DNA of 64,000 bases, taken from positions 930,001-994,000 of the forward strand of contig CAVSKK010000001.1 of the NCBI GenBank assembly GCA_963728535.1, read 5' to 3'. Of this stretch, positions 49,233-57,450 are shown piece by piece. Numbering within the stretch: position 1 is the stretch's first letter; each line of letters starts with the position of its first letter. The position numbers and the translations under genes were made by a program. Source of the DNA: VAXT01 sp963728535 (GTDB taxonomy: Bacteria; Actinomycetota; Thermoleophilia; Gaiellales; Gaiellaceae). The notes below the pieces were generated by a model, which worked only from the letters and a program-made list of their open reading frames with translations, was not told where the DNA came from and did no database searches.

Positions 49233-49531
49233 TTGGCGTCGAAGCTCGCAGGCTCGCGCTCGCCGCGGCGCTCACGCGGGAGGCCGGGCGTCTCGCGGCC
49301 GACTCGGAGAGCCTCGACGAAGCCGAGCGTGCGCTCGCCGGCGTCTCTCATCCACAGACCCGCTTCGAGCCACCGTATCCCGGCGACCGCGTTCGCGAGG
49401 GACCGGAGCGACTCGTGCTCGCCTGCACGGCGTTCCGGGACGACGCGGAGCTCGGCACGGTCTTCACGACGCTGATCGCCGAGCGCAGGCCGACCGTCTC
49501 GGTCGCCCCACCCGGAACGCCCTATCACTAG
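49220..49531 (+). CDS. hypothetical 103-residue protein
   Basis: Starts at ATG 49220 with CGGAG five bases upstream. The first half is an amphipathic helix (VEARRLALAAALTREAGRLA, ESLDEAERALAGVSH) and the second a small alpha/beta unit (ERLVLACTAFRDDAELGTVF, TTLIAERRPTVSVAPPG). No signal peptide, membrane helix or known motif is seen. It overlaps the acn start on the other strand and ends 4 bases past the stop of the convergent CimA gene, so it is squeezed between two strong genes, which raises the chance that it is spurious. Confidence 0.5.
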   Translation: MPDSLGVEARRLALAAALTREAGRLAADSESLDEAERALAGVSHPQTRFEPPYPGDRVREGPERLVLACTAFRDDAELGTVFTTLIAERRPTVSVAPPGTPYH

Positions 49532-52041
49532 ACGGCCATCGCAGCGTCGCGCATCGGTAGCCGCTCCCGGGCCCCGTCGGCGAGGACGAGTCCGAACCCG
49601 TGCTTGGCGACGAGCTCTCTGACGTCGTCCACGTCGAGCGACCCATGCCGCTCGAGAATCAGCGCCGCGTTCCCGGACTCGTCACGGGCGAGCTTGTGGA
49701 AGGCGAGGATCGACGTCGACATCGGCAGGTGCCGCGGGTACTCCGCGCGCGCCGCGGCCTCGTCGCGATGGCCGATGAGGACGATCCCGTCGCTCTCGCC
49801 GAAGTCCTCCTGCATGCCGCGGAGGTCGTAGTGCGCCGCCTCGACTCGCCCGGTCACGCCGCTGGAGACGTTCGCGGAGGTGATGAAGAGGTAGTCCACG
49901 CCCGCGCGCGCGAGGACGTCGTCGAGCAGCTCATTCGACGGGCACCGGTAGCCCGGCCCGATCTGCTGTGTTGTGCGCGTCTCGCCGTCGAGTGAGGTCA
50001 CATGGTCCGGTATCCCGGGCGCGGCCGGCCCGCGGAAGCCCATCGGGCCGAGCTCGTAGAAGTCGTCGATCAGCGCCAGGACCTGCTCGCGCGAGAGGCC
50101 GTCGGGGAGCAGCGTCCAGTCGAAGAGCGTGTCGAACCGGTCGCGAGTCGTCGTCACGCTCCCGACCTGGTTCTCCGGCCGGCCCTTCACGAGGTTGACA
50201 CGCACGACGGAGCGCTTATCCGGATGTGCGGCAATCGCGCAGAAGTTCCCAAAGCTGTAGAAGACCGCGGCGCCGAGCGCGGTCGAGTGCGCGGCGAGCT
50301 CGCGATCGGCCGGCTCCCCGAGATCGAGCGTCGTCTGCGTCCAGTCCGTCTCCTCGAGCGCCCGAAGGACCGCGCGGTCGGGGTCGCCAAGCTCGGGTCG
50401 CAGGAGCGCGGCGAGCTCGGTGAGCGGGATCGCAGTCGCATGTAGCCGCGCCTCGACGGCCGAGGAGACTCCCGCTCGGGTCAGGACGGCGTACTCGAGG
50501 CAGTCGGCGAGCGCGAGCCAGCTCGCGTGCAGGAGATCCGGAGCACTTCCGACGGTCGTCCACGGTTTCATGCCCGCCGTCTTGCCCGTGATGCGGACTC
50601 GCACAGAGCCGCGCTCGCCGTCACGGCCGCGGGCGATCTGCGAGCGGAAGTCGCTCAGCCACACGGCCGCGAGCTGCGGAAAGGCCGGGAGCAATGCCCG
50701 CCGCATCGCCTTCTCCAGCGCATCCACCGGGCCTCCACCCGTCGCCTCTCCTCGTAGAACGTCGCCGCCGAGGGCGACCTCGGCCGACGCGGTCGACTGG
50801 GTGGCCTCCTCCCCGTCGCTCTTGCGCGCGTCGACGGCGTACGCGAGCGGCTCGAACGGACGCGCGTAATCGCCGGCTGACCGGCGCACGAGCAGCTCGA
50901 AGGACGCCTCGGCGTCTTCGAACTGGAAGCCCTCGCTCTCGAGCTCCTTGATCTTGCTTGCGACCTCCCGCGCGACCGCGCTGTCGGGGTCCAGCTCGAC
51001 GCCGAGCTCGCGCGCGCGCTCGATGACGTTGTTGCGACCGCTCAGCTCGCTGACGAGGATGTGCCGCGCATTGCCGACGACGGCCGGGTCGACGTGCTCG
51101 TACGTCGCCGGGTCGAGAGCCACGGCCTGCACGTGGATGCCGCCCTTGTGCGCAAAGGCGGCGGAGCCCACGAAGGGCAGGCGCGGGTTCGGCGGAAGGT
51201 TCGCCACCGAGTCGATCTCGGCCGAGAGCGTCGTCAGGTCGTCGAGGTGCTCGTGCGCCGAGCACGTGAAGCCCATCTTCAGCACGAGATTCGGGACGAC
51301 GGAACACAGATTGGCGTTCCCGATCCGCTCGCCGTATCCGTTGACCGTCCCCTGGACGAGGCGCGCGCCCGCGCCTGCGGCGGCGAGCGTGTTCGCAACG
51401 GCAAGCTCCCCGTCGTTGTGGCAGTGGACGCCGACGCCCGTCTCGAACGAGGCGACGACGTCCTCGACCGCCTCGCCGACCTGCGACGGCAGCGAGCCGC
51501 CGTTCGTGTCGCAGAGGACGAGCCAGTCGGCCCCGGCCTCGGTCGCAGCGCCGAGCACCGAGAGTGCGTAGTCGCGGTTGGCGCCGTACCCGTCGAAGAA
51601 GTGTTCCGCGTCGAGCACGACTTCACGTCCCTGCTCCTTGAGGAACCGAACGGAGTCGGCGACCATCGCGAGGTTCTCGTCCAGGCTCGTCCGGAGCACA
51701 GCCTCGACGTGGAAGTCCCACGCTTTGGCGACGAGCGCGACAGTCGGGGTCTCTGCCTCCAGCAGGAGCCGCAGAGTGGCGTCGTCCTCGGCGCGGGCCT
51801 CCGCGCGCCTCGTGCTGCCGAAGGCGGTCAGCCGTGCGTTCCGCAGGGGCTGCTCACGCAGCGCGGCGAAGAACTGCGTGTCCTTGGGATTCGCGCCCGG
51901 CCATCCGCCTTCGACGTAGTCGACGCAGAAAGCGTCCAGGCGTTGCGCGATGTCGAGCTTGTCCTGGAGCGACAGCGAGACGCCGGCGCCCTGGCACCCG
52001 TCGCGAAGGGTCGTGTCGTAGATCTTGACGGCGTCCGGCAC
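49528..52041 (-). CDS. cimA: citramalate synthase fused to a C-terminal YrdC/Sua5-like domain
   Basis: 837 residues. The first ~540 are citramalate synthase: IYDTTLRDGCQGAGVSLSLQ, VEGGWPGANPKDTQFF, GVHCHNDGELAVANTLAAAG, KGGIHVQAVALDPATYEHVD and a LeuA-type dimerisation/allosteric domain (VDALEKAMRRALLPAFPQLA, VRVRITGKTAGMKPWTTVGS). It condenses pyruvate and acetyl-CoA towards isoleucine. Residues about 590-835 look like YrdC/TsaC: VNLVKGRPENQVGSV, FYELGPMGFRGP, GYRCPSNELLDDVLARAGVD, FITSANVSSGVTG, PMSTSILAF and ILERHGSLD. TsaC makes threonylcarbamoyl-AMP for tRNA. The usual P-G-P-L-T motif is degenerate, so this domain may be inactive or regulatory. The fusion runs without a break or stop. 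Confidence 0.88.
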   Translation of the reverse strand: MPDAVKIYDTTLRDGCQGAGVSLSLQDKLDIAQRLDAFCVDYVEGGWPGANPKDTQFFAALREQPLRNARLTAFGSTRRAEARAEDDATLRLLLEAETPTVALVAKAWDFHVEAVLRTSLDENLAMVADSVRFLKEQGREVVLDAEHFFDGYGANRDYALSVLGAATEAGADWLVLCDTNGGSLPSQVGEAVEDVVASFETGVGVHCHNDGELAVANTLAAAGAGARLVQGTVNGYGERIGNANLCSVVPNLVLKMGFTCSAHEHLDDLTTLSAEIDSVANLPPNPRLPFVGSAAFAHKGGIHVQAVALDPATYEHVDPAVVGNARHILVSELSGRNNVIERARELGVELDPDSAVAREVASKIKELESEGFQFEDAEASFELLVRRSAGDYARPFEPLAYAVDARKSDGEEATQSTASAEVALGGDVLRGEATGGGPVDALEKAMRRALLPAFPQLAAVWLSDFRSQIARGRDGERGSVRVRITGKTAGMKPWTTVGSAPDLLHASWLALADCLEYAVLTRAGVSSAVEARLHATAIPLTELAALLRPELGDPDRAVLRALEETDWTQTTLDLGEPADRELAAHSTALGAAVFYSFGNFCAIAAHPDKRSVVRVNLVKGRPENQVGSVTTTRDRFDTLFDWTLLPDGLSREQVLALIDDFYELGPMGFRGPAAPGIPDHVTSLDGETRTTQQIGPGYRCPSNELLDDVLARAGVDYLFITSANVSSGVTGRVEAAHYDLRGMQEDFGESDGIVLIGHRDEAAARAEYPRHLPMSTSILAFHKLARDESGNAALILERHGSLDVDDVRELVAKHGFGLVLADGARERLPMRDAAMAV

Positions 52042-52111
52042 AGCAACTCCCCGGAGGGGTCTCCAGCCTAGGCCGTTCGTGACCCGGACTCAAGGCGGGC
52101 GTGGAACCTGC

Positions 52112-52131
52112 GGGCCTACTAAGGTAGGCCC
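52112..52131. promoter_or_regulatory. palindrome upstream of the secreted propeller gene
   Basis: GGGCCTAC (52112-52119), TAAG and GTAGGCCC (52124-52131) form a perfect 8-base inverted repeat, and a further CCTAC (52130-52134) makes a third alternating arm. It lies 37 bases before the ATG at 52169 in the divergent gap after cimA, where an operator or mRNA leader hairpin would fit. Confidence 0.45.
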
Positions 52132-52168
52132 TACAGAGCGAGCCAGGGGTCACGAAGGAGGGGTGCCA

Positions 52169-53842
52169 ATGAGGCGTCGCCTTTCTCTGTTAGTTGCGTT
52201 CGCAGTGCTCGCCGGCACGCTGGTCCTTGCTCCCGGTGTGCTGGGAAGCCACGCGATCGTGGGACCGAACGTCGAGGTCACCGACGACAACAACAACGTC
52301 GACGGCGGGCTCGGCAACGTCACGCCGAGCAAGGACGCTCAGAACCGACAGTCGAACGAGACGACAGTCGCGATCAGCAACCAGGATTCGCCCGTCCCGG
52401 GCTTCGGTGTCGGCGACATCGTCGTCGACGGTGCGAACGACTACCGGATGGTGCCGCACACCACCGACACGTGGCTGGGGTTCCACCTCTCGTTCGACGG
52501 CGGGACAACCTGGTACGGCGCGCCGCCGTTCCCGAATGGCTTCAACACGATGGTTCCGGGCTTCCCGACCGACACGTCGGCCGCGGGGCAAGCGTCTCCG
52601 CTCCTCGGCCTGGACGGAGCCGGCGATCCAATCGTTCGCTTCGACCGCAACGGCAACCTGCTCGTCGGCGGAATCGCGTTCAACCGCAACCGCGATCCCG
52701 GTGAGCGTCCGCTCGACACAGTCGGTTTCGTCGCGAAGTACAACTACACGCCGGGGACGCCGGCGACCGCGAGCACGACGACAAGCGCAGGCTCACCGCC
52801 GCACTTCACCTACGCGGGGACGGTCATCGTCGACCGAGGCGCAGTCGGCTTCGCAGTCCCGAGTGGGTTCGCGGGCAACTTCACCGACAAGCCGTGGATG
52901 GAAGTCGATCTCAACTCACCGTCGGCGAGCCCGTGCTCGGGTTACGTCTACTACGCCGACACGAACTTCCACGGTCAGCAGGGCAGCTCTCCGATCGTCT
53001 TTAGCCGCTCGACCGACGGCGGCACGACGTGGTCGTCGCCGAGGACGATCTCGACAGGCGGGCCGCCGGGTGCGTCGCACAACCAAGGCGCGGACATCGC
53101 TGTCGCCGCGAACGGGACGATCTACGTCGCGTTCGAGGCCTTCAGCCAGCAAGGGGTGGACACGATCAACCTCGTCAAGTCGACCGACTGCGGACGACAC
53201 TGGACGCAGCCGGTGACCGTGGGCACGATCGAGTCGCCGCAGGCGCCCGGCGTCGCGTTCCGGACGCCGACGTTCGCGTTCCTCGCGACGGACACGACGA
53301 ACTCGAACCTCGTCTATGTCACGTACCAGAACTTCGTGGGGGGCGACTACGACGTCTACGCCCAGCGCTCGACAAACGGCGGGGGCTCGTGGGGGGCCCC
53401 GGTACAGGTGAATGACGATCCGGGGGCGCGACACCAGATCTTCCCGACGATCGAGGTGTCGAACCACGCGCTCCACGTCGCCTGGTACGACTTCCGGCAC
53501 TCGGTTACACCCGACAACGAGGCGCTGGACGTCTACTACACGTGCACGAACTGCGACGGCGCGAACTGGCCCGCGTTCGATGTCTCGGAGCGCGTCACGA
53601 ACGTCTCGCACAACGGGAACTGCCGCATGTTCGGCGGCGGCACGGTCGCGTTCCACGGCGACTACAACGAGCTCGACGCCTACTGGAACGGCACGAACCA
53701 CATCATCCACGTCACATGGGCGGACAACCGTGACGTGCCGCCCGCTGAATGCGACCTGAGCGACGACCCAGGCCCAGCGACCAACAACACCGGAAACCGC
53801 AACCAGCAGATCTACGCGGCCAAGCTCACCGTCGGCCCGTAG
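52169..53842 (+). CDS. secreted BNR/sialidase-like beta-propeller protein
   Basis: 557 residues with a signal peptide (RRLSLLVAFAVLAGTLVLAP) and a strong ribosome site (GAAGGAGGGG). The mature protein carries Asp-box repeats: FSRSTDGGTTWSSPRTI, LVKSTDCGRHWTQPVTV and QRSTNGGGSWGAPVQV, each S-x-D/N-G-G-x-x-W, plus LSFDGGTTWYGAPPF earlier. This is a six-bladed propeller of the BNR/sialidase superfamily. The catalytic arginine triad and Tyr of true sialidases are not obvious, so a non-enzymatic cell-surface role is possible. It is followed by a perfect 14-base terminator. Confidence 0.85.
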   Translation: MRRRLSLLVAFAVLAGTLVLAPGVLGSHAIVGPNVEVTDDNNNVDGGLGNVTPSKDAQNRQSNETTVAISNQDSPVPGFGVGDIVVDGANDYRMVPHTTDTWLGFHLSFDGGTTWYGAPPFPNGFNTMVPGFPTDTSAAGQASPLLGLDGAGDPIVRFDRNGNLLVGGIAFNRNRDPGERPLDTVGFVAKYNYTPGTPATASTTTSAGSPPHFTYAGTVIVDRGAVGFAVPSGFAGNFTDKPWMEVDLNSPSASPCSGYVYYADTNFHGQQGSSPIVFSRSTDGGTTWSSPRTISTGGPPGASHNQGADIAVAANGTIYVAFEAFSQQGVDTINLVKSTDCGRHWTQPVTVGTIESPQAPGVAFRTPTFAFLATDTTNSNLVYVTYQNFVGGDYDVYAQRSTNGGGSWGAPVQVNDDPGARHQIFPTIEVSNHALHVAWYDFRHSVTPDNEALDVYYTCTNCDGANWPAFDVSERVTNVSHNGNCRMFGGGTVAFHGDYNELDAYWNGTNHIIHVTWADNRDVPPAECDLSDDPGPATNNTGNRNQQIYAAKLTVGP

Positions 53843-53859
53843 CCGGCGGCAGCCGCGTC

Positions 53860-53892
53860 AGCGGAGGGAGCCCACGCGGGGCTCCCTCCGCT
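53860..53892 (+). terminator. 14-base perfect hairpin after the propeller gene
   Basis: AGCGGAGGGAGCCC (53860-53873), loop ACGCG and GGGCTCCCTCCGCT (53879-53892) pair without error. It starts 18 bases after the propeller stop. Only a weak T-run follows, as usual for GC-rich actinobacteria. It separates the propeller gene from the catalase-like gene. Confidence 0.75.
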
Positions 53893-53933
53893 TCGATAAG
53901 CACTACGATGCTCGCGCTGCGGCGAGGACATCG

Positions 53934-55178
53934 ATGGCGTCTAGCTCCAACCCAGGCCCCGGATTCGGCTTTCCGCCGCCCGACACGGGCAACTTCCTGC
54001 TCAACTGGATCAGCCGCGCGCTGGTCGGCGCGATCCGCATCGAACGCCGGATCGACCCGTTTTTCCGGCCCCTCGCCGACAAGATCTTCCGCGATCCTCT
54101 GTCGCGATTTGTCACGGCGCTCATCAACAAGCGGCGGAAGGACGAGGGCCTGGGGATCGCCGAGGAACGGTCCCAGCCGGACGAGGAGGCCCATCTCGAC
54201 GACATCATCGCGAGCTTCGACGCCCAGATCCACAGGCTCTGGAACCCCGGCCATGCCGAACGCGGAGGGAACACCAAGACGCACGGCATCGTCCGTGGCG
54301 AGGTCACTATCCGCGACGACCTGCCGGAGACGATGCAACACGGCATCTTCTCGGAGCCCGGGCGCACATACACGGCATGGGTGCGCTACGCGGGCCCCGG
54401 CCCGTACGTACCGGCCGACATCGACGACGTCGGCTTCATGAGCATGAGCATCAAGCTGATGGGAGTGCCGGGCCCGAAGCTGCTCGAGCAGGAGAAAAAC
54501 ACGCAGGACTTCCTAGGCATCTCGACGCCGACATTCGTCACGCCGAACACGCGAGCCAACGCCCAGCTTCAGCGCTGGAGCTACAAGAACGCGCAGATCT
54601 ACTACTTCCTCAACTTCCGCGAGTCGCACATCCTCGACTCGATCATGCAGCTGCTCTGGACGAAGACCCAGACGAGCCCGCTCGAGGGCGACTACTTCAG
54701 CTGCGTGCCGTACCTGCTCGGGGAGGGGCAGGCGATGCAGTACTCGTTCCGCACCAGGCTGAAGTCGAGAACGCGCGTGCCGCGGCTGCCCCTTCGCCCG
54801 CCCGACAACTATCTCCGTGACGCGATGGTCGCCACGCTCGCCGAGCAGGACGTCGAGTTCGACATCCTGCTCCAGCTCCAGACGGATCCGTTCCGCATGC
54901 CGATCGAGAACAACGCCGTCTTGTGGCCGACGAAGCTCTCGCCGCGCGTGCCGGCAGCCGTGCTCCGGATCCCGAAACAGCGCTTCGACTCACCGGAGCA
55001 GCTGGACTTCGCGCGGATCCTCTCGTTCAACCCCTGGCACTGCGTTCCCGAGCATCGCCCGCTCGGCAACCAGAGCCGGGCGAGGAAGCGGATGTACTAC
55101 GAGCTCTCGAAGCTGCGCCAGCAGATGAACGACGTCGAGCACTACGAGCCGACCGGCGACGAGGTCTTTCCCGGCTAG
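53934..55178 (+). CDS. catalase-like haem protein (AOS/catalase-related family)
   Basis: 414 residues. TKTHGIVRGEVTIRDDLPE has the distal His of the catalase fold in the H-x-x-x-R-G context, IFSEPGRTYTAWVRYAGPGP follows, and the C-terminal blocks FARILSFNPWHCVPEHRPLG and NQSRARKRMYYELSKLRQQ match the stand-alone catalase-related family, the Tyr of R-K-R-M-Y-Y being a likely proximal haem ligand. Coral allene oxide synthase and bacterial homologues belong here and act on fatty-acid hydroperoxides. No signal peptide. It lies 4 kb from a fatty-acid-oxygenase-like peroxidase, which favours a lipid-peroxide role over H2O2 removal. Confidence 0.8.
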   Translation: MASSSNPGPGFGFPPPDTGNFLLNWISRALVGAIRIERRIDPFFRPLADKIFRDPLSRFVTALINKRRKDEGLGIAEERSQPDEEAHLDDIIASFDAQIHRLWNPGHAERGGNTKTHGIVRGEVTIRDDLPETMQHGIFSEPGRTYTAWVRYAGPGPYVPADIDDVGFMSMSIKLMGVPGPKLLEQEKNTQDFLGISTPTFVTPNTRANAQLQRWSYKNAQIYYFLNFRESHILDSIMQLLWTKTQTSPLEGDYFSCVPYLLGEGQAMQYSFRTRLKSRTRVPRLPLRPPDNYLRDAMVATLAEQDVEFDILLQLQTDPFRMPIENNAVLWPTKLSPRVPAAVLRIPKQRFDSPEQLDFARILSFNPWHCVPEHRPLGNQSRARKRMYYELSKLRQQMNDVEHYEPTGDEVFPG

Positions 55179-56531
55179 CTAGGTCGAGCGGACGCGGGTG
55201 CTCGCTCCTTTGTAGCCGCCCTTGGCAGCGACCACGGTCAACAAGCCGGCCGGGACGTTGGCCGCGACCTTGCCATGCGAGTTCGAGATGCGCGTCTTGG
55301 CGCCGATCTTCACCTTCGCACCGGCGACCGGATCGCCCGCGTCGGCGACGGTGCAGGAGACGATCTTCCCGCCTTTGCAGCCGAGGCTGAGTCGCGGGCG
55401 CACCTGCGTGTGCCAGGTCGCCAGCGAGCCCGACGTCGAGACCGAGATGAGAAGGTCGAGCGTGCCGAGCGACCCTTCTCCAGAGACCTTCCAGATCGTG
55501 GTCGTGCCGGCCGGCGGCTTGATCACGGTCAGCGGCCCGAACCGGGTCACTGCGCGATTCGAGCGCTTCGCGTAGAGGCGCGTGCTCGAGCTCCGCTGCC
55601 ACATGACCCAGATGCGCCCGCCTGGGCCGGGCGATGCGTTGACGTCCTCGATCGACCCGCCGGTCGCCACCGTCAACGGTTTTGCCGAGCCGACCTTCCA
55701 GAGCCGCACCGAGCGGCAGGTCGGGTAGCCCTTGCAGAAGGCGACATGGAGGCCTCCCGCGCTCCGCGCGACGAGCGGGGTGCGCTGGTCCGAAGGGATG
55801 AACCTGCCCTTCGTGAGCGTCGAAGGGACGAGCCGCCTCTGCCCAAGCGCCGGTCGGATCGTCTGGACGAAGATCCCCGGCGCCCCCTCGACGAGGGAAT
55901 GGAAGGCGATGACGACCTGACCGCTGGCGCGGTCGCGCTCCACGTTCGGGAGGTAGAAGCAGCAGCGCGGGGACGGCCCCACGTCGAGGTCGGGATTGCC
56001 GGGGCTCAGGCCGACGTGAACGTAGAGATTCGTGCCCGAAGCCCACGTGAAGATCGGCGTGCCGTCAGCCAGTGTGGCCGCCCCGACGGGTCCACCTGCG
56101 CCGACGCTCGCCGAGACTCGGCTGCCCTGAGCAGTCCAGGAAGCGCCGGACGCAGGCGCGCTCGCCGACTGGATCCCACCCTGTGCGAACGTGCTCCCCA
56201 GACCGCCGAAGAAGAGACGGAGGCTGCCATTGGGAAGGACGACGAGGTCGGGGTTGACGACCGCGTCCCAGCTCCCCGTTGCGGCGGTTGCGATGCCCAG
56301 GCCCCCGGCGCGCGAGATCGGCCGGTGCAAGATCCCCCCTTGCGTGCGCCCTCGCCTTGGCCAGACGACATGGAGCACGCCGTCGGCGGTCCTGGCGAGC
56401 CCGACCTCGTCGATGTTCCGACCGCCCGGATCCGTCACCCGCGTCCAGGTCCCGGGCGACCCGGCGCGAACCGCCGAGACGAGCGCGGTGGCCGTCAAGA
56501 CAGCCACCGCCGCAAGGCGAAAGCTGCGCAT
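55179..56531 (-). CDS. secreted beta-propeller protein with C-terminal Ig-like domain
   Basis: 450 residues with a signal peptide (RSFRLAAVAVLTATALVSAV). The first ~370 are repeated beta units typical of propellers: GLARTADGVLHVVWPRR, NPDLVVLPNGSLRLFFGGLG, GQVVIAFHSLVEGAPGIFVQ, GRIWVMWQRSSSTRLYAKRS. A C-terminal ~75-residue domain (CTVADAGDPVAGAKVKIGAK, LLTVVAAKGGYKGASTRVRS) looks like an Ig-like/carboxypeptidase-regulatory fold. It has four to six cysteines that could form disulfides. It is convergent with the catalase-like gene, the stops adjoining. The function is unknown; an extracellular binding role is likely. Confidence 0.75.
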   Translation of the reverse strand: MRSFRLAAVAVLTATALVSAVRAGSPGTWTRVTDPGGRNIDEVGLARTADGVLHVVWPRRGRTQGGILHRPISRAGGLGIATAATGSWDAVVNPDLVVLPNGSLRLFFGGLGSTFAQGGIQSASAPASGASWTAQGSRVSASVGAGGPVGAATLADGTPIFTWASGTNLYVHVGLSPGNPDLDVGPSPRCCFYLPNVERDRASGQVVIAFHSLVEGAPGIFVQTIRPALGQRRLVPSTLTKGRFIPSDQRTPLVARSAGGLHVAFCKGYPTCRSVRLWKVGSAKPLTVATGGSIEDVNASPGPGGRIWVMWQRSSSTRLYAKRSNRAVTRFGPLTVIKPPAGTTTIWKVSGEGSLGTLDLLISVSTSGSLATWHTQVRPRLSLGCKGGKIVSCTVADAGDPVAGAKVKIGAKTRISNSHGKVAANVPAGLLTVVAAKGGYKGASTRVRST

Positions 56532-56572
56532 CGGACTCAGTCTCCCACGTCGGCGAGGTTTAGGCTCCGGAC

Positions 56573-56815
56573 ATGACGACTCAAAGCCCCGAGGAGCACA
56601 AGGAGCGCGACATCAGCCTCGGGCCTTTCTTCACGGCCGGTGTTCTCCTTCTCGCCTTCGGGCTCCTCCGCCGGAGGAAGCTCGCCGTTGGCGCCGGCCT
56701 GGTCTCCATCTGGATCGACCAACGGTCGGAGCTCGGCCGCGGCCTGAAGAAGCGGATCAGGGATCGGGCAGAACGGTCGGCCCCGGCCGACGGCGATGTG
56801 ACTGCTGCTTCCTAG
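56573..56815 (+). CDS. 80-residue membrane protein
   Basis: Starts at ATG (MTTQSPEEHKERDISLGPFF) and has one or two short hydrophobic stretches (FFTAGVLLLAFGLLRR and LAVGAGLVSIWI) followed by a basic, helical C-terminus. It is probably a single-gene unit 41 bases from the divergent start of the secreted propeller gene. Not recognised. Confidence 0.6.
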   Translation: MTTQSPEEHKERDISLGPFFTAGVLLLAFGLLRRRKLAVGAGLVSIWIDQRSELGRGLKKRIRDRAERSAPADGDVTAAS

Positions 56816-56864
56816 AGGGAGCCGCGCATCGCGCCCAGCGCCAGCACGACCCAGGTCGAACCCT

Positions 56865-56888
56865 GGGGTCAAGTCTTGCGTTGAAACG
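56865..56888 (+). repeat. short repeat A (plus orientation)
   Basis: GGGGTCAAGTCTTGCGTTGA followed by AACG. It is one of four copies of a 22-24 base motif in 217 bases. Its variable end (TTGAAAC) matches copy C, which is inverted. No ORF covers it. Confidence 0.7.
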
Positions 56889-56929
56889 TTGCCCTTGCAC
56901 GCAGCCGCGCTCTCCTCGCGAACCAAATC

Positions 56930-56953
56930 GGGGTCAAGTCTTGCGTTGCAACA
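56930..56953 (+). repeat. short repeat B (plus orientation)
   Basis: GGGGTCAAGTCTTGCGTTGC then AACA. It shares the first 18 bases with copy A but ends TTGCAACA, as does inverted copy D. Contains TTGCGTTGCAA, itself partly palindromic. Confidence 0.7.
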
Positions 56954-56980
56954 GGACCGTCCCGCGCGCCTCGGCTCTAG

Positions 56981-57003
56981 GTTTCAATGCAAGACCTGAC
57001 CCC
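56981..57003 (-). repeat. short repeat C (inverted)
   Basis: Read on the minus strand this is GGGGTCAGGTCTTGCATTGA then AAC, so it pairs with copy A as an inverted repeat 90 bases apart. It differs from A at two positions. Confidence 0.7.
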
Positions 57004-57057
57004 GAGCTGGTGGCACCGCCGCTGCAAGCTGCGTCAGCGCGAGATTGACAGGGGCTG

Positions 57058-57081
57058 TGTTGCAACGCAAGACCTGACCCC
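57058..57081 (-). repeat. short repeat D (inverted)
   Basis: Read on the minus strand this is GGGGTCAGGTCTTGCGTTGC then AACA, matching copy B apart from one base. It lies just after the TAA of the 121-aa gene. The four copies (A, B forward; C, D reversed) form two interleaved inverted pairs, as in REP/BIME-type or small non-autonomous elements. Confidence 0.7.
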
Positions 57082-57084
57082 GGA

Positions 57085-57450
57085 TTAGTGGGAGCCGCGT
57101 TTTGCGAGCAGGGCCAGCGCGAGGTTGACCGCCGAGATCGTCGTCACCGTCTTCGCGGCTTTCGGCGGCAACGCGCCCAGCTTGCCGGCTGCCCACGCTG
57201 AGATCGTGTCCGACGCGTGGATGAGCGGGGCGGCCCGCACCGCGTGGCGCCGCACTTCCGGATCGCGCGAGAGCAGGTCGACGCCGATCAGGATCGTCCG
57301 GATCCCGAACATGCGGAACGGGTAGGACATCGGCCCGGCCGCCTCCCCGACCTCGAGCTTCTTCGACAACACGTCGGGGGCAAACAGCCCCAGCGTTCCG
57401 TTCGCGATCCGGATCCCCGCGAGCGTGACGCGGGCCGCGCCGCTCAGCAT
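57085..57450 (-). CDS. 121-residue hypothetical protein coupled to the haem peroxidase
   Basis: Starts at 57450, sharing a base with the stop of the peroxidase gene, so it is translationally coupled. Sequence: MLSGAARVTLAGIRIANGTL, GPMSYPFRMFGIRTILIGVD, and AAPLIHASDTISAWAAGKLG, then TVTTISAVNLALALLAKRG. It has three or four weakly hydrophobic helices and resembles small integral or peripheral membrane proteins of the DUF4267 kind; I am not sure of that link. It may anchor the peroxidase to the membrane. Its TAA touches repeat D. Confidence 0.65.
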   Translation of the reverse strand: MLSGAARVTLAGIRIANGTLGLFAPDVLSKKLEVGEAAGPMSYPFRMFGIRTILIGVDLLSRDPEVRRHAVRAAPLIHASDTISAWAAGKLGALPPKAAKTVTTISAVNLALALLAKRGSH

